The notes: a model not told the origin generated them from the letters alone. 64,000 nt of DNA from Ancistrus triradiatus (GCA_025084515.1 JAJAGP010000341.1:1-64000); one strand, 5' to 3'; shown: positions 1 through 13,697, counted from the stretch's first letter. Program-made: numbers and translations.

Positions 1-57
<57 letters not shown>

Positions 58-66
58 AGAGAGAGG

Positions 67-109
<43 letters not shown>

Positions 110-183
110 CGCGAGAGAGGGAGGGAGAGGGAGAGAGAGAGAGAGAGAGGGAGAGAGAGAGGGAGAGGGACAGGGAGAGAGAG
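1..183. repeat. (GA)n / GAGGG microsatellite at window edge
   Basis: An almost pure GA tract with GGGA interruptions, continuing off the left edge. Confidence 0.98.
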
Positions 184-199
184 ATTTGAATCTTGATGC

Positions 200-310
200 T
201 ACCTGTGTGGAGTTTTGCATGTTCTTCACATGTCTGTGTCGGTTTCTCCAGTGACTTTTGTTTCCTCACAGGTCAACTAGCGTCTCTAAAGTGTTCCAGT
301 CTGAGTGGGT
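200..310 (+). repeat. Interspersed repeat fragment (gagtttgcatgttctc family)
   Basis: It contains a diverged form of the fish repeat core 'tgtggagttttgcatgttct' and a related downstream part. Other copies in this window are at 57515-57680 (+), 52745-52865 (-) and 4925-5165 (-). Confidence 0.6.
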
Positions 311-429
311 GAGTCTACTGTCATGTAAACTAAAATTAATTTAAAAAACGTTTGCCTGCTTCCCCATTTGTTTAGTTTTATCTTTTTAAAGTAGTTTCTT
401 CCCCTTTATTCTTTATCTTTCAGTTCATT

Positions 430-526
430 GTTGTAATTATGTTGGTTATTTCTTTCTTTCTTTCTTAATGTCTTCCTATCTTTTCTTTTCTTTACTTGTT
501 CCTTTTTCATTTTCAATTCTTTTTCC

Positions 527-561
<35 letters not shown>

Positions 562-1165
562 CCCACACTTTTTGTTACTTTTTCCTTTTTCCTTTTCAAA
601 ACTTTTTCATATTCTTTCCTTCATCTTTCTTTATTTCTTCCTCTCTTTTTTTTATTTGTCCCTTTTTCTTTTTCAATTCAATTAATTTCTTTCTTTCTTT
701 TTTCTTTTCTTTACTTGTTTCTTTTTCCTTTTCTTTCCTTCCTTCTTCCTTTGTTTCTTTCTATCTTCCACCCTCTCTTTTTGTTACTTTTTCCTTTTCA
801 ATACTTTTTCCTTTTCTTTCCTCCTTTTTTTCTTTCCTCCTTTTTTTCTTTCTTCCTTCTTCTCTTTTCTTTACTTGTTCCTTTTTCTTTTTCAGTTCAT
901 TTCTTTCCTTCTTCCTTTTTTTCTTTTTTTCTCTTTTCTCTGTTCTCTTTTTTCTCTTTTTTTCTCTTCTTTCTTATTTTTCAATTCATTTATTTCTTTC
1001 TCCTTCATTTACTTCTTTCTATCTTTTCTTTTCTTTACTAATTCCTTTTCCTTTACTAATTCAATACTTTTTTTGTTGTCTTTCCTTCCTTCCTTCTTTC
1101 CTTCTTTCTTTTCTTCTTTCTTTCTTTCTTTCTTTCTTTCTTATAATTTCCTTTCTTATAGTATT
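430..1165. repeat. Polypyrimidine tract (TTTC/CTTT-rich), about 735 bp
   Basis: Nearly all C and T on the plus strand, with short (TTTC)n runs (for example 530-556 and 1110-1140). The long Ser/Phe/Leu open frames it produces are low-complexity artefacts. Confidence 0.95.
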
Positions 1166-1809
1166 TGTATTATTGTATATTATTTCATTAGTGTATTAGT
1201 ACAAAAGGGCCTAGTTCTGGTTTTAAGTTGTTTTTTAATTATTCGGTGCACATGTACATGTATATAAAATGAAAGACTGCACTCAGTCCCCTGATGGAGC
1301 TCTGCTTCTGTGTGTAAAGCTGCTTCGTGAGTGAGTGAGATATTTCCAGAAGGAAACAGGAAGATGAGGATTGATAAGATTTCAGACTGTAAAGAGAAAA
1401 CTTTCAGCCACATGTTCCTTTTTTCATTATGATGGAAACATCTGACTTTGTGTCTGCCACACGTATATCCTAATGATAGCTAGAGTGTACACACACACAC
1501 ACACACACACTTTTCCTTGCCACTGTCGCCCCCGGCTTCTTGTCAGATGAATAGTAATTTTGAGATCTGACGTGCAATCTGTAATCTTAATGCTATTTGT
1601 TTGAGTTCTCCACCCACACACTAACCTCAAACCCTAACCACACACTTCCTGTCGAAGCTGTGAGTGTGATGTGCGCTCTGAGACGGTGATGCTCCCCATT
1701 TCCTGTCACCTTGAATATCTCACTCTACTTTCATCTTCACAACTGTTTATCGGTTTGCATGGAACTGAACACACATTTCATGATCTGATACCGTCTGTCA
1801 GGGGCACCA
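1166..1809. other. Unassigned sequence with an AC tract and a repeat fragment
   Basis: It holds an (AC)n tract at 1490-1511 and, at 1512-1545, a copy of the fish repeat with the core TTGCCACTGTCGCCCC. No gene is seen. Confidence 0.6.
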
Positions 1810-3046
1810 GTCCACCTACTGGAGCATCTCTCCACTTATTGGACCATCTGTCTATCTATTGGATTATCTCTCAATCTGTTGGTCTATCTGTTCATCTGTT
1901 GGACCATTTCTTATGGACCATATTTTGATCCACCTCTCCATCTTCTGGTCCAACTCTCCATCTATTAGTTCTTCTTTTCATCTTGTTGTCCATCTATCCA
2001 TCTGTTGGTGTGTCTGTCCATCTGTTGGTCCACTTCTACACCTATTGTTACATCTTTCCACCTATTGGCCCACCTTCCCATCTTATGGTTCATCTCTTCA
2101 CCTATTTGACTATCTCTACCTATTGGACCATCTCTTCGTTTATTGGACCATTTATCCACTTATTGGTCCACCTTCCCATCTTATGGTCCATCTCTTAACC
2201 TATTAGACCATCTCCCTACTTACTGGACCATCTCTCCATCTGTTGGTCTATCTGCTCATCTATTGGATAATCTCCTCATTTTATGATACACCTCTCCATC
2301 CATTAGTTCATGTTTCCATCTTTTTGTCCATCTATCTGTCTGTTGGTCTGTCTGTCCATTTGTTGGTCCACCTCTACACCTTTTGTTCCATCTTTCCACC
2401 TATTGGTATATGTCCTCATTGAGTGGACCATCTCTCCACTTATTGGTCTACCTCTCCATCTTTTGGCCCAGCTCCCCATCAATCAATTCATCCCCTCCAT
2501 ATTTTGTTCATCTCTTGGTTCATCTGTTGGTCCACCTTCACACCTATTGTTTCATCTTCTCACCTATTGGTCGATCCATCCATCTGCTGGGCCACCTCTC
2601 CACATCTCCCCACCTGTATGTCTCACTGGCTCTGCATTTATCACAGCATCTCTTTGTTTATTAGACCATCTCTCTTATATGCCTTTCCAGTTGTTTATTG
2701 GGACATCTCTCCATCTATCTGTCTGTCCAATTCTCAAATTATTTCACCAGCTCTCACCTATTGAATCACCTCTCCATACCTCAGTTCAATTTTACTTTAT
2801 CTATTGGTCCATCTCTCAATTTATTGGTTCATCTTTCCATCTATAAGTCTACATCGTCACTTATTTAACCATTTGGATTTCAATTTATTGGACAATTTCT
2901 CCACCTAACATTCCATCTCTCCGTTTATTGGTCTATCTCTTTATCTGTCCGTCCATATCTTCGATTTAACTTATTGTCTGGCTTTTTTTTTGTTTATTGC
3001 TCCATCTCTTCATTCATTGGACCCTCTCCTCATCTGGCTGCATGTC
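1810..3046. repeat. Degenerate minisatellite, 20-bp unit, about 60 copies
   Basis: Head-to-tail diverged copies of a unit near TTGGTCCATCTCTCCATCTA, with lengths of 18-24 bp. Because the unit lacks stops, all three plus frames stay open for long stretches; the His/Leu/Ser-rich peptides are not genes. Confidence 0.92.
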
Positions 3047-4484
3047 TCTTCAGGTAAGTCTGTCTCCCCAACTGTTGGTCTTTCTCTATGGTCACTATTT
3101 CGCTTCTGTCCTGAAATTTTTGGTTGATAAGGATTGTTAACTTCTGTTTCCTCAGACCACCATCCTGGCTTCGCTGCATTTGTATAATCTCATCCTTGTG
3201 CTGTTTTCTGGACCTAAAAATGATAGAGAAAATACATGTATCAGGGAGGAAAACAGACAAAGGGAGAAAAGTAAAGAGACAATAATTATGAGAAGAAATG
3301 GAAGGCAAAATCACATAAACTGAAGTATTTTAGCACCTTGTTGACCTTACAGTATGTATGTGATGCTAGTTTGTGTGTGTGTGTTTGTGTAAATGGTCCA
3401 TAAAAACTGGGGTGCATTTCAGCAGCCCTTATCATGACGGAAACTTTCTCAGTGCTGCGTCGGTGGTTTTGCAGTTAAACTAGCCCTAAGTGCACTTATA
3501 TTATGGGGAAAAGAAACCTTTTCAGGAGCTCAATAAATGAAAGCATCTTTCCACGACCGTTTTAGGAGCTTAAGAATTGTTGCCATGTTTTACCAGTGGG
3601 ACCTTTAGGAACTCAAGAAGTATAGATGCGTTTCTATAACCGGAACCTTTTGTAGAACCTTAAATAGCTGTATAATGATTCAAAACTTTTGTGCTGAGAA
3701 AAGTTTGGTTTCATTTTCACTGCAGGAACTGTTTGTGCATTTCCACTACTAGAAACCTCTGGACCTCATGGACTTTTTGTGGAACTCATTAACCTTTCAG
3801 ATTTTTATTTAGAAATTCAAGAAATTTAGATGTACTTCCAATATAGTAATTCACTGCAGAACTGTTTTTTATTGAAAGAACTATTCAGAAACTCTGGACC
3901 CTTTCCATTAGAAAATCTGGGACAAAGTTTAGTTTCTGGACTGTATCTTTTGAGTTCCTGCTTTTCTGTGGACAATTAACTTTTGGCAAGGAGTGTGTCA
4001 GGCTTAAACATCGACTGGTCAAACACATGCTTCACAGAATGACCGGGAACTCAGAAACTATATGAAGACACATAACGGAAACACATAATGACACCAGGCC
4101 CAATGTCAGGACTGAAACGCTTCTCTCAGACGTGGTGGTAAATTGTTAAGCTAAGGTTATAGATGCCAAAAGCGACGCTTAAAATCAAAGGGAATCTGAT
4201 GTGTGGCGAGAGGCATCGGCCCCGCGTCAGAACTTGTGAAGACTTCCGATGTAATGAACACCACATTAGTGAACCATTTATGAGGAATCTTCTTGTAAAC
4301 ACAGTGAACACAGCCTGGAAAAAATAAAAAACAAATGTTTATAAGCCTTACAGTTCTTACTGTTTGGGCTTTTTTCTAAACAGACAAATCACTACACAGC
4401 CTTACGCAGTTTTACACAGTCACACAAACACACACATTCTCATAGACTCACACAATCTCTTACACAGTTAGACCGTCTCACGTG
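3047..4484. other. Intergenic sequence, no gene seen
   Basis: Unique-looking AT-balanced sequence. It contains recurring short phrases around 'ggaact' and 'ttcca' (3500-3990) that may be an old degenerate repeat. No splice-framed coding was recognised. Confidence 0.4.
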
Positions 4485-4600
4485 TGTCTCAAAGCAGCTT
4501 TACAACTGTCTAGACCCAATGCCATAACTGAGCATTGGCAAGGAAAAACTCCATAAACGAGAGAACATATTTAAAGAAAATATAGTAATTCAATTCAAAT
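4485..4600 (-). repeat. Interspersed repeat fragment (ccactgtcgcc / gctgctttgaga family)
   Basis: Reverse-complement copy of the repeat seen at 50425-50580: it reads as AGCAGCTTTAC, a diverged middle, then GCAAGGAAAAACTCC and an AATTC-rich tail. It includes a GTCTAGAC palindrome at 4508-4515. Confidence 0.6.
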
Positions 4601-4924
4601 GAAATATTATAATATACAGACTATGATACATTAAATTAGACGTTCTGAGACTGCTTCTCACAGTAACTTTGAAGCAGTCTGATAGAGTCAAACACAATCG
4701 TACACAGTCTCACACACACAAGGCATTTGCCAGCAAAAAAATTCAAAAGGAAATGACATTTGTACAGAATCAGCTTTATTGGCTGATCTCTGAAGGGGCC
4801 ATTCTTTGTATTGCAGCGCAGTAGATCCAAAATGCAGGATCCTGCAAACAGGCTCGATTTCCAAACATCCCAAATGGACAAACCTTTGTGTATTTCTAAG
4901 TTCATGCTGTTACCTCCTCATTCT

Positions 4925-5165
4925 GGTCAGGATCAGTGTGGGTTTGAAGCATAATCCCATAAATATAGGGTGCAACGCAGAAACACGCCCCGGACAGGGC
5001 GACAGTCCACCTACGGCATCATAAAGCTTCCCTCACACCTAGGGACAATTAAGAGTGGTAGTTTTTGGGAGGTGGAGGAACCAGAGTACCCAAAGGAAAC
5101 CCTGCGGGCATGGGATGATCGTGTCAAACTCCACGATGCCAATAGGATCTGAAGTGAACACTGAA
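4925..5165 (-). repeat. Interspersed repeat copy (minus orientation)
   Basis: It contains GGAGGTGGAGGAACCAGAGT and an AACTCCAC end, the reverse complement of the cctccggtttcctcc / gagtttgcatg repeat family common in fish. Confidence 0.6.
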
Positions 5166-6490
5166 CCAGAATCACAGGGGACGTTGCGCAATCCTGTGTG
5201 AATTTCACACAGAAAATTCCAAAAAAATGGACAGTTATCCAGTCCCAACTTCATAGACGTTCTTCATGAACACGCAAACTATAGCAGGGTGACTGGCAGA
5301 GAGAGAGAGAGGCTAAGTCAGTGAGTACTTGTCAGCAATGCATGAATATTCTCCTTCAGGCTAAGGGTGAATCAGAGCCAATTATCCACAAGAAGTTGAA
5401 AGGCCAAGCCCGGAAAGAGAGAGATTTTGAGGAAAATGCGAGTCAGCGAGAGTAAACAAGTAAAAGAGAGAGGGAGTGAGAGCGATGGAGAGAGAGCGAG
5501 AGATGGAGTGAATGAGAGAGGGTCAGGAAATGGGTTCATTGCTGCTCTTTGATCTGGCCTGGTTTATACGGCCGCTTCGCCTGGCACACTGGAGCCATTC
5601 ATCGCTTCCCGCTTTAATAAATTTGTTTTTACAGACTCGCCTGTAAAGGGACAAAACAGAAATGCCTTTTAAAAACACACTCCAGGCCATGAAAGGGGAC
5701 CAATATAAGCTGCTAAAATCTGGTTTAATTTTGTCAGTTCGCATAACGTGGCCCGATGGCTGATCCCCAACACGCCCTGCGATCAAGCTCTGTAAGCACA
5801 GACCTGCTCACCTCTGGCACTCCTCCGGTGAGTAGGTAAGAGGTTTGTTTCCTTCTTTTTGTGAATGGATGCCCGACCGTTCACCTTCCGTTGCCTAGGG
5901 ATTTGTATCCTCGTGTTACACCATACCTTTACCAGGTGTCTCTTCCACCCTGACAGCCCAGGTTTCAACCTTTCTGTCCAGGTCTGTTGAGCATTTGATC
6001 AGGGGTAAATTCCACCTATCACAAGCAGTTAGATCACCCCACACGACTGTGGCAATGGCTCAAATTGTACAGGGTATGGATCCTGGTTCCCACTCCCAGT
6101 CCCCACTTTGGTAATGTGATGAAGGTGCAGACCTACAGAATGTATTGTAGTATTTGGTACCTAGTCCTCAAAAAAAGGTCAACATCTTAGCTCAAATGCA
6201 TGAGCCGTGTCAGAAACATCAGAACTGTATGAATTGTGACTAAAAAGATCCTGCTGTACAACTTCTTAGAGAGTGAAGTCCTGCCACTGAACGACTATTC
6301 TCTGTTTTTCTGAGTAAAAACAAAAACACTTCCTCACTTCACGTCACTTAAATTCCACAGGTCAAAGTCAGGAGCTAAACTAACATCTTAATGTTGTCTA
6401 ACAGTGTTCGGTCTGCTCTGACCAACAATAAAAGACACTGTGTTGTGCATCACATGACAGTCATTTCTAACCTTGCTGTAGGAAATCTAT
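5166..6490. other. Intergenic sequence with a purine (GAGA) patch
   Basis: GAGA-rich segments lie at 5298-5315 and 5410-5522; the rest is unique. No gene was recognised. The 87- and 61-codon minus frames at 5523-5968 have no family resemblance that I can name. Confidence 0.4.
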
Positions 6491-6822
6491 AGTACTGTGC
6501 AAAAGTCTTAGGCCACCATCATGGTATAATGACCATATACAACTATTTCTCAGTCTCCTTATCAGAATACAGTGCAGTATTAAAAACTGATAGGCTGCAG
6601 TGGCAAGTATTTGGTGTTATTTGAGCAAATAGCAGAATGTGGCAGCTGCACCAGGATGCCAAGTTCATCCTTCTACAGTCCAAAGAAGCTTGATCAGGAA
6701 TGATCTTTTTGGAAGGGTGGCAGCCAAGAAATTTATTGTATGTTCTGTTTGTATCTTATGTGGTCATGACACCTTTGCTGAAACAACAAATCTAATGGTG
6801 GCCTAAGACTTTTGCACGTCAT
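6491..6822. mobile_element. MITE, 'actgtgcaaaagtcttaggcc' family, copy 1
   Basis: It starts AGTACTGTGCAAAAGTCTTA after a TA and ends in the inverted GGCCTAAGACTTTTGCAC-like arm (GTGGCCTAAGACTTTTGCAC at 6799-6818). Long terminal inverted repeats and a TA target suggest a non-autonomous Tc1/mariner element. The interior shares the 'gccaagaaa' and 'cttgatcaggaa' blocks with copies at 18.1 and 63.3 kb. Confidence 0.8.
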
Positions 6823-6929
6823 ATCTGTGCCCACTGAACAGGCTTCCATTGGAGCTCAGTCTTTACTGTTAATTAATGCATTATCAATGTACAATCCTGC
6901 TAATGACTTCATAAAGCTCTACACGGTTT

Positions 6930-7130
6930 AGTTATGGATCTGAGGATTCAAATCCAGGCTCTTCCTCACAGCCACATGTGGACCCTTGAGCAGGTCCCTT
7001 ATCCCTCTGTTGTTCCACCTACAGTCTCAGTGGTATGTTGCTTTGGGGACATTTGGGGACCCACTTCCAGTGTTGCACCAACTGTAAGTGGCTCCGGATA
7101 AGGCCATTCACAAAACGCTGTAACGTAAGA
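6930..7130 (+). repeat. Degenerate tRNA-derived SINE (V-SINE-like)
   Basis: A B-box-like GGATTCAAATCC is followed by CCTTGAGCAGGTCCCTTATCC and the SINE tail signature GGCTCCGGATAAGGCC. It is diverged. Confidence 0.6.
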
Positions 7131-7149
7131 GCATAAGTTGTGGTCAAGC

Positions 7150-10100
7150 TAATAAAATGCTTTCAAACCACAGGTTTAATGAGTAAGACTCGAGTAGGTG
7201 GGAATTGGCAGCTGTTGGCTACGGAAAGAGATTTACACTGAAACGAAAGAGGGAGTGCTAGAGGAGTGCGAGTATAAAGATAGGACAGAAAGGAGTGGAG
7301 GGAGTGCAGATTATGTCGCTGTTCTTTTAATGGCCGTTCACTCCTGCGTAAGTATGAGTGTGTGGGAGAATGGAGCTGGCTCATCGTAGGCGAAAACTTT
7401 CTCCGGCTCCGCATTGTCTCCGCCACGGCCTGCTCCTGACCCAACCTCCGGCTTCCCTCGCCCTCCTGCCCCTCCTCTCCCCGCTGACCATGCGCATTGT
7501 TTTTCGCCCCGTGTATGTGTGTGTGTATTTCATATATATTTATACTCTATGTATGGGTTTTTGTACATGTGTACGTGCTTCTGATCCAGCCACAGGTCCT
7601 GGGTGCCAAACGCTTCCAGTGTTCAGTACTGAAAAATGTGCGTGTGTAATAAAGCTTGGTTGGATCCTGTAAGTTATTTATCCTTATCACAGTGCGTTAG
7701 GACGTGTAATAGGTCAGCAGTTCCTCATGGCACCAGGCCATATTGCATTCTGCATCCGTTCCCAGCAGATCTGACGCATGTACAGAGCCGAGTTATAAAC
7801 ATGCATGGCGAGGTGTTAGAATTAAGTAGGTATTCAGACTGCAGAGTGAGGACAGATCTCTGGACTTAATCGCTGCTGTGTTAGGTATGCACGGGTTTCG
7901 GAACAATCCAGAACTCGTCGTAACTGCAATAAATAAGGTTGTGCATCCTTTATTGACTGGTGATGCACGTTGGACGTTGACTGCACATTGCCATTGTCTT
8001 TTTATGCTACTGTAATGCAAATATAAAGGTTATTTTCACAAGAAAACTGCATACAAATGATACGTACGTGTCAGACATGCCGCTGAAAACATGAGTATGG
8101 AGCTAGCATCTACACAGCATCTGAAACCTAAACTGTTCTACACATCACTCCCTCCTAGAAACACACAACACCATGGTTCAGTTACAATCACACCATGGAC
8201 TCTAAACATAAATAACCACTGGCTGCACACAACCAAGAGGGAATAACCCACTTAAAGAAACACTCATTTCCAGAACAGGCCATGCAAGATCACATTTTAA
8301 ACCCTTTAAACCTTTAACAAACTTTTTCATGTCACATCTCTTCTTATTTGTCTAAAATGACCAGTTCAGAGACCCTGCGAGTGTAAATTCGGAGAGAATC
8401 AATAAAGCAGTGTGAACTTGTCCATGTGAGCACCAGACGTTTCATCTCACGGTACGAGCCTCTCCCTGTAGTCAAATTCATTAAGAGCAAAACAAATCCC
8501 ATGTCAGCAGATCACCACTTTTTTAGCTGAATGTGATGTTTTGATGCATACTTTATTAGCTCGCATGTTTTCATTTCTCATTACGTGGTCCCAGTTGGAT
8601 AGATTTAAGAGGATGGTCTGCCAAAAAATGCAAACATGTGCTACTACCTTCAATTAGCCAGGATATCCTGAACCTCTGGAGGATTCGCTTCATCTTTCTT
8701 TCGCTCATCAGGCTGGTTCTTTGCTAATAGGGAGTTGTTTTCGTAAACTGTTCGACACACTCAGGCTACGTTCACAAACGTTTCATTCTCTGCTTCTTTC
8801 TTGTTCAGGTTGTATTTGAAACACGATAAACTGTTTCTCTGTCTTCCGGTAAAGTTTTATGTGTATGTCATTTTTCATCCTGATTAGGATAAGCAGGGTT
8901 AAACCATAACAAACAATACTTATACAGCCATAGATAAATATTACGCATTCAAACAGTTATAGAATTTACTTTGCACTTTTTTATCCCTGCTTGTCCTGGT
9001 AAGGGTCATGCAGGGTGAAAGCATAATACCTCAATGCCCCATCCAGCCTCCCCTCAGATCCTGCGGTGTGTGTGATGCCCAAATCACCTGGAAGGCACCA
9101 CTAGGACTCAGGTGGTGGGCAGGCGTATTACTTCTGTGCCACCCAATCATCGTAACTGATGGAGTGGTGCCCTGTCTGTGAGGTAGATTAAACAGGCATG
9201 AAAATGAATACATGAATGAATAATATAGCATATATCCCATTATATCATCCGTTTTAATGGTCAGTTACTTGACTGTGATAAAAAAAACAACCTTCCAAAA
9301 ATAATATCCCTGAGCCCTCCTGTAAGTCCATAAGATCATTATGTCCTGTACAGTAAGAGACAGAACAGAACAGAAGCTCCACCTACATGTTCATGAAACA
9401 TATGCATTTGTCTGGCGTAGGAGGATCTCAACACACACACACACACACACAGTCACACTCCCACTCACACAGGATCAGGCACGTTCTCACCTCTGTGCAG
9501 CGATAATGATCATCATACCTGATTACCATATAGCTCTTCTATAGAGTACAGGAAAGTGATTGTAATTGTGGAGGGCTGAGCGGCTCTGTATTGCTCTGTG
9601 ATAAGTGCACTTGAGATATATTGAGATGTTAGTTATGTCGAGGGATGGAGAGCTTTGGTGTCGATACTTAATAATTCACTCCGTGTACTCTGATTATTAA
9701 GATCGGCGTGCGGTTAAAACGTTTGGTAATAAAGTCTGTGAGCCTGCGAGTAATTGGTACATGATGGAATGAATGAGCAGACCCATACATTAACAGCTTT
9801 ATCGTCTTCATCAGGTCTGGAGCCTGTCCCAGAAAGCACAAGGTGGACATTGCACATTGTTCACACTCACTCACAGCCTGGGGTAAGTTTAAGCAGCCAG
9901 GCCAGCTCATAGTCGTTTTTGCCCTTACCTTATTGAGAGGTAGAAATAAGCCAACACGCTTAGAGCGAACAAAAGACTGCCTATCCTACTGAGTTCCTGA
10001 TGGTCGTCCCAAAGTGCTCAAACTGATCAGGTGTGACTTCTCTAATCTCGTAACCAACCCGGGTCCTGCCCGGGAGTCTCCGTCCTAGAGAGAGACTGGG

Positions 10101-12229
10101 AGGGCATCTTTATCATTTCTTCTGCCACTTGTACCCACAACTTCCACTTCCTCTTTCAGAGTCACTCCCCAATATACCATGCCCCCTTGTCCAATGCTGG
10201 CAAAACCGCAGCTGTGCTTGGGGTAGCCAATCTGTTTCTTTCTACTTCCATAAATGTTACATGGATTAGAGTAGCAAGGCGATCTTCCGAAACCCTTATT
10301 CCTTCAATCGTTTTCCTTTGCCCTTGATGTCTCTTCATCCTGCGCGCTTTAACCCTGACCATCCTACATGCCCCCGTGTACCCGCACGTCTAACATATGT
10401 GTGTTTTTGATCAAGCCTCTCCAGGCTGCTGATTTTAGGATTGGGTTTTTTGGGGATGTAATCAGAGATAATAATCACACCCTTTCATCAGCCTCGTGGG
10501 CCAAAAGCCTAATGACCGACCCGGTGTGCGTGTGTGTTTTGGTGGTTGTGAAAGAGAAGAGAGTGAGTGAGTGAGACAGACGGCTTATCTGTCTATGTGT
10601 ATTCGTGTGCGATTTGTGTGTTTCGCGTATGTTCATCAGACTTTTCCTGTTAGAGTGTGTTGCTGTGTCTGCGTGCAGTCCTGCATGCAGTGGGGTCATC
10701 TGGCAGTGCCTGTATGTGATGTGTGTGTGTGTGTGTTGTGTGTTGTGTGTGAGAGACAGAGGATATGTGGTGTTCTTTATTGAATTTGAGTGTGGTTTTC
10801 ATAGCCAATTTATGGTGGAGTGTCCACAGTAAGTGTGTGTGCTGAGACCGTTTGATCTCAATTAATAATACATGGTGCCCAACCTGCATACTGCCCTTTG
10901 GTAGGTGTGTGTGTGTGTGGTGTGTGTGTGTGTGTGTGTGTGTCTGTGATGACGGTGTTTTTTCATTATGAAGCCTTTTCCTACAAAAACTGTGACTTTC
11001 TATCTGAAAAGCCAAAAGCCAAAATTAACTAATTAAGTCCAAATTCACCAAGGTAAGTTCCCACAATAAAAGTAAAGACAAAATGTGTGTTTGTAACCTT
11101 GATACCATTCCTATACTTTCTTTCTGGGGCCGACTGTCCTCACAATAAATAGTAAACCTGACAATTTTTGCCTTGCCCGTTTGTTTTGCAGTCCTCGCTT
11201 CTTTGATTCGCTTTTAACCGGCAATTTTTTGGAAAAACCAAAAGAACATATTGCTTTAATGGTACTGAGTATACGGGTTAAGTATAGGGGAAGTCCTCAC
11301 AAGATTATGAAACAACGTATGCGTGTGTGTATGGCGTGTGTGTGTTTATAGTAGCACAGGGAGTCCTGGACACTCCGTCCTCATAAATCAGAACACTTTA
11401 TTAGATAAATGACTTCCAGATTAAAGGCAGGCCCGCTGCAAAGCCGTTGGTCCATCCCCATGCAGCATTGCTTATAATGGGGTATTAGGGTCCAACCCGT
11501 GCCCGTCTGAACTCCGTCAGAGTGGCAGACGCTCATCCTGCCCTCCTTCCTCTCCAGACAGAGACGGCATCACACCTACCGTCAGCGCTGGCGCAGTGAT
11601 TGATTAAAGATTTCACGTTTAAGCAGAGGAGTATGCCTAACTAACAGACCGAGGATGGTGTTTCAGGGTCGTTTTAAATGACAATTTCTGATTAAGAGAT
11701 GTGCTACAAATACTGTACATTCAGGAACCAAAAACTGATCAGCAACAGTGCCTGAAGTTTTTTTAAGAATCTGTTAAGCCATAGCCACTCTGAACTTAGA
11801 GGTAAATTTTAATCCCCGTATGCACTTTAATGATCCCTACCTCTGTAAAACTGTGATGTTTGGGAAAATGACACAAGCAGATGTTTCCGAACGGCTTTCT
11901 TACTCTACCTACACCTTCCACTTTATTAGATTCAGAAGTTAATTACTGTATCATTTATTTTTTTTAGCATCGGGGCAGCAGAGAAACGATCCTAAGACTG
12001 TTTTACAGTTACATGTGTTGAACCCTGCTTTAACCTTAGAGACGTCAAGCCCTGCTCATCCACAGATTCAAGACAGACAGGGGGCCAATCAGAAGTCCCC
12101 TGCACCACTGTATTTGCTGATTCCACACATAGAAAACAGGGTAAGATTCACAGTCAGACGCTAAGCAAATAATCGCTGCCCCAAAGCTAAAAATGTTTGA
12201 AGAAAATCTAAAAATAAAAAAGGCTAAAG
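7150..12229. other. Intergenic sequence, repeats only
   Basis: It holds CA/GT tracts (9431-9450, 10716-10752, 10903-10943) and, at 8980-9200, a copy of the repeat beginning 'ccctgcttgtcctggtaagg'. The rest looks unique. No exon with both splice sites and recognisable protein was found on either strand; the open frames here are short and featureless. Confidence 0.45.
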
Positions 12230-12960
12230 ACAGACTTTTTTGAAAAAAGGGAAGGTAGGAGGAAAGGAGGGGAAAAATAGATAAAATGTTTATTTAAAGG
12301 AAGGAAGGAAGTAAAGATAAAGATGAAAAATAAAGCACAAACGAACGAAGGACAATAAACAAGAAAGTGCATTATAAATTAGGAAACAGAAAAGATAAAC
12401 AAAGGAAGGAATAAATAAAGGAAAAACAGAGCATATATGCGAAGCAGACGAAAGCAAATAAAATGGTTTAATGTAAAAGAAAGGAAGCATTAAATAAAGA
12501 CAAAGAAGGAAAACAGAAGGCACGTAACGGAAAGAAAGAAAATAAAAGAATGTGAATATGAAAAGGGAAATCAAAGAATGAGAGTACGAGAAAAAATAAA
12601 GACAGGATATATGAGAAGACAGGAAAAAAGAAAGAAAGGAATATAAAATTTACATAAAAATGAAGGAAGCAATTAAAGAAAAGAATTGAATATAGAGAAT
12701 GGGAATATGAGAAATTAGGAAAATAAAAAGGAATGAACAAAGAATGAGCATAAATAAGGAAAAGGAAAAAAAAAAAAAGTAAAAAAGAAAAAAAAGGAAA
12801 ACGAAAGAAAGAAGAAAGATAAACTGGTCACTGAAAGGAATTTATTAAGGCAGACAAGAAGGAAAAAGAACAGAATTAACAGCAACATAAAAGAAAGAGC
12901 GTCTGTAAAAATAAGTGAAAGCAAATTACAAAAGAAAAGAAAGACAAACCAAGTCAAAGA
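12230..12960. repeat. Polypurine tract (AAAGGA-rich), about 730 bp
   Basis: Almost all A and G on the plus strand, with AAGGAAGG and GAAAGAAAG runs and poly(A) at 12767-12778. The minus-strand Phe/Leu/Ser open frames are artefacts. Confidence 0.9.
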
Positions 12961-13697
12961 CAGTAAAGTAAAAAAATGAAAGCTCGTGTGATTCTCAGTC
13001 TTGCGAATGTTTACCGATGTAACCAGTTACCATTAATACACACTTTCTCGTTCTCGGCTCCGGGTTACGATCTCAGTTAAGATTTCCAGCTTTGTCTGCT
13101 TAGTTCCTGGAGCAGCCCGGGCAGACGACTGGCTGTTTGCAGAACTGCGTAGTGTTGTGGTAGTGCTGTTAAAATAAAATGTCAGCAATGCTGTAAATTG
13201 ACATGTAAGGTGTGGTCTGTTGACGCCAAACTGCAAAGTCGGTGGCAGATGAGAATCGGCCAGGCGCTCGCCCGGGTTTTCTCCTCACGCTTGCATTCCT
13301 CAGTCGTGAGGTAGATGCAGAAAGCCTAAAAATTTCGGCCTTTCCACTGACCTCTTCATCGCTTCACTCCTCACTCTCCTGAGTAGAAGCACAGCGCTGA
13401 CATTTTCCTTTAAAAACATTTATCATCGGCGTGGATTATGAAGGGTGTGTGTTGTCTGCCCTGACCACTCTAGGACTGTGACCACTCGGAAAGACAAGCG
13501 CCAGTAGGACGGAAAGAAGATTTTAAAAAAGCTAAGGCTAAAAAGGGTGCTTTAAATAGCTGTCCTTGATCTTTACTTGGTTTTCCATGAATTGAAGACC
13601 AGAGACTGGAGATGGAGAGAGTCTACTAAGTAGCCCCCCCAAAAAGCAGCCATCGTCCCACCTTCTTTGCTCCATAATAAAGCTGATATTTTATATA
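12961..13697. other. Unique intergenic sequence, no gene seen
   Basis: Spacer between the purine tract and the Tc1-like element; no coding or repeat signal was recognised. Confidence 0.4.

Noticed and set aside
468..1267. Three long overlapping open frames rich in Phe, Ser and Leu
   Set aside because: They come from a nearly pure pyrimidine tract; any frame of such DNA encodes F/S/L/P and lacks stops.
1671..2846. Several open frames rich in His, Leu, Ser and Trp
   Set aside because: Translations of a 20-bp minisatellite in rotating frames; no domain, no splice context.
12290..12957. Minus-strand hydrophobic open frames resembling membrane proteins
   Set aside because: Antisense of a polypurine tract.
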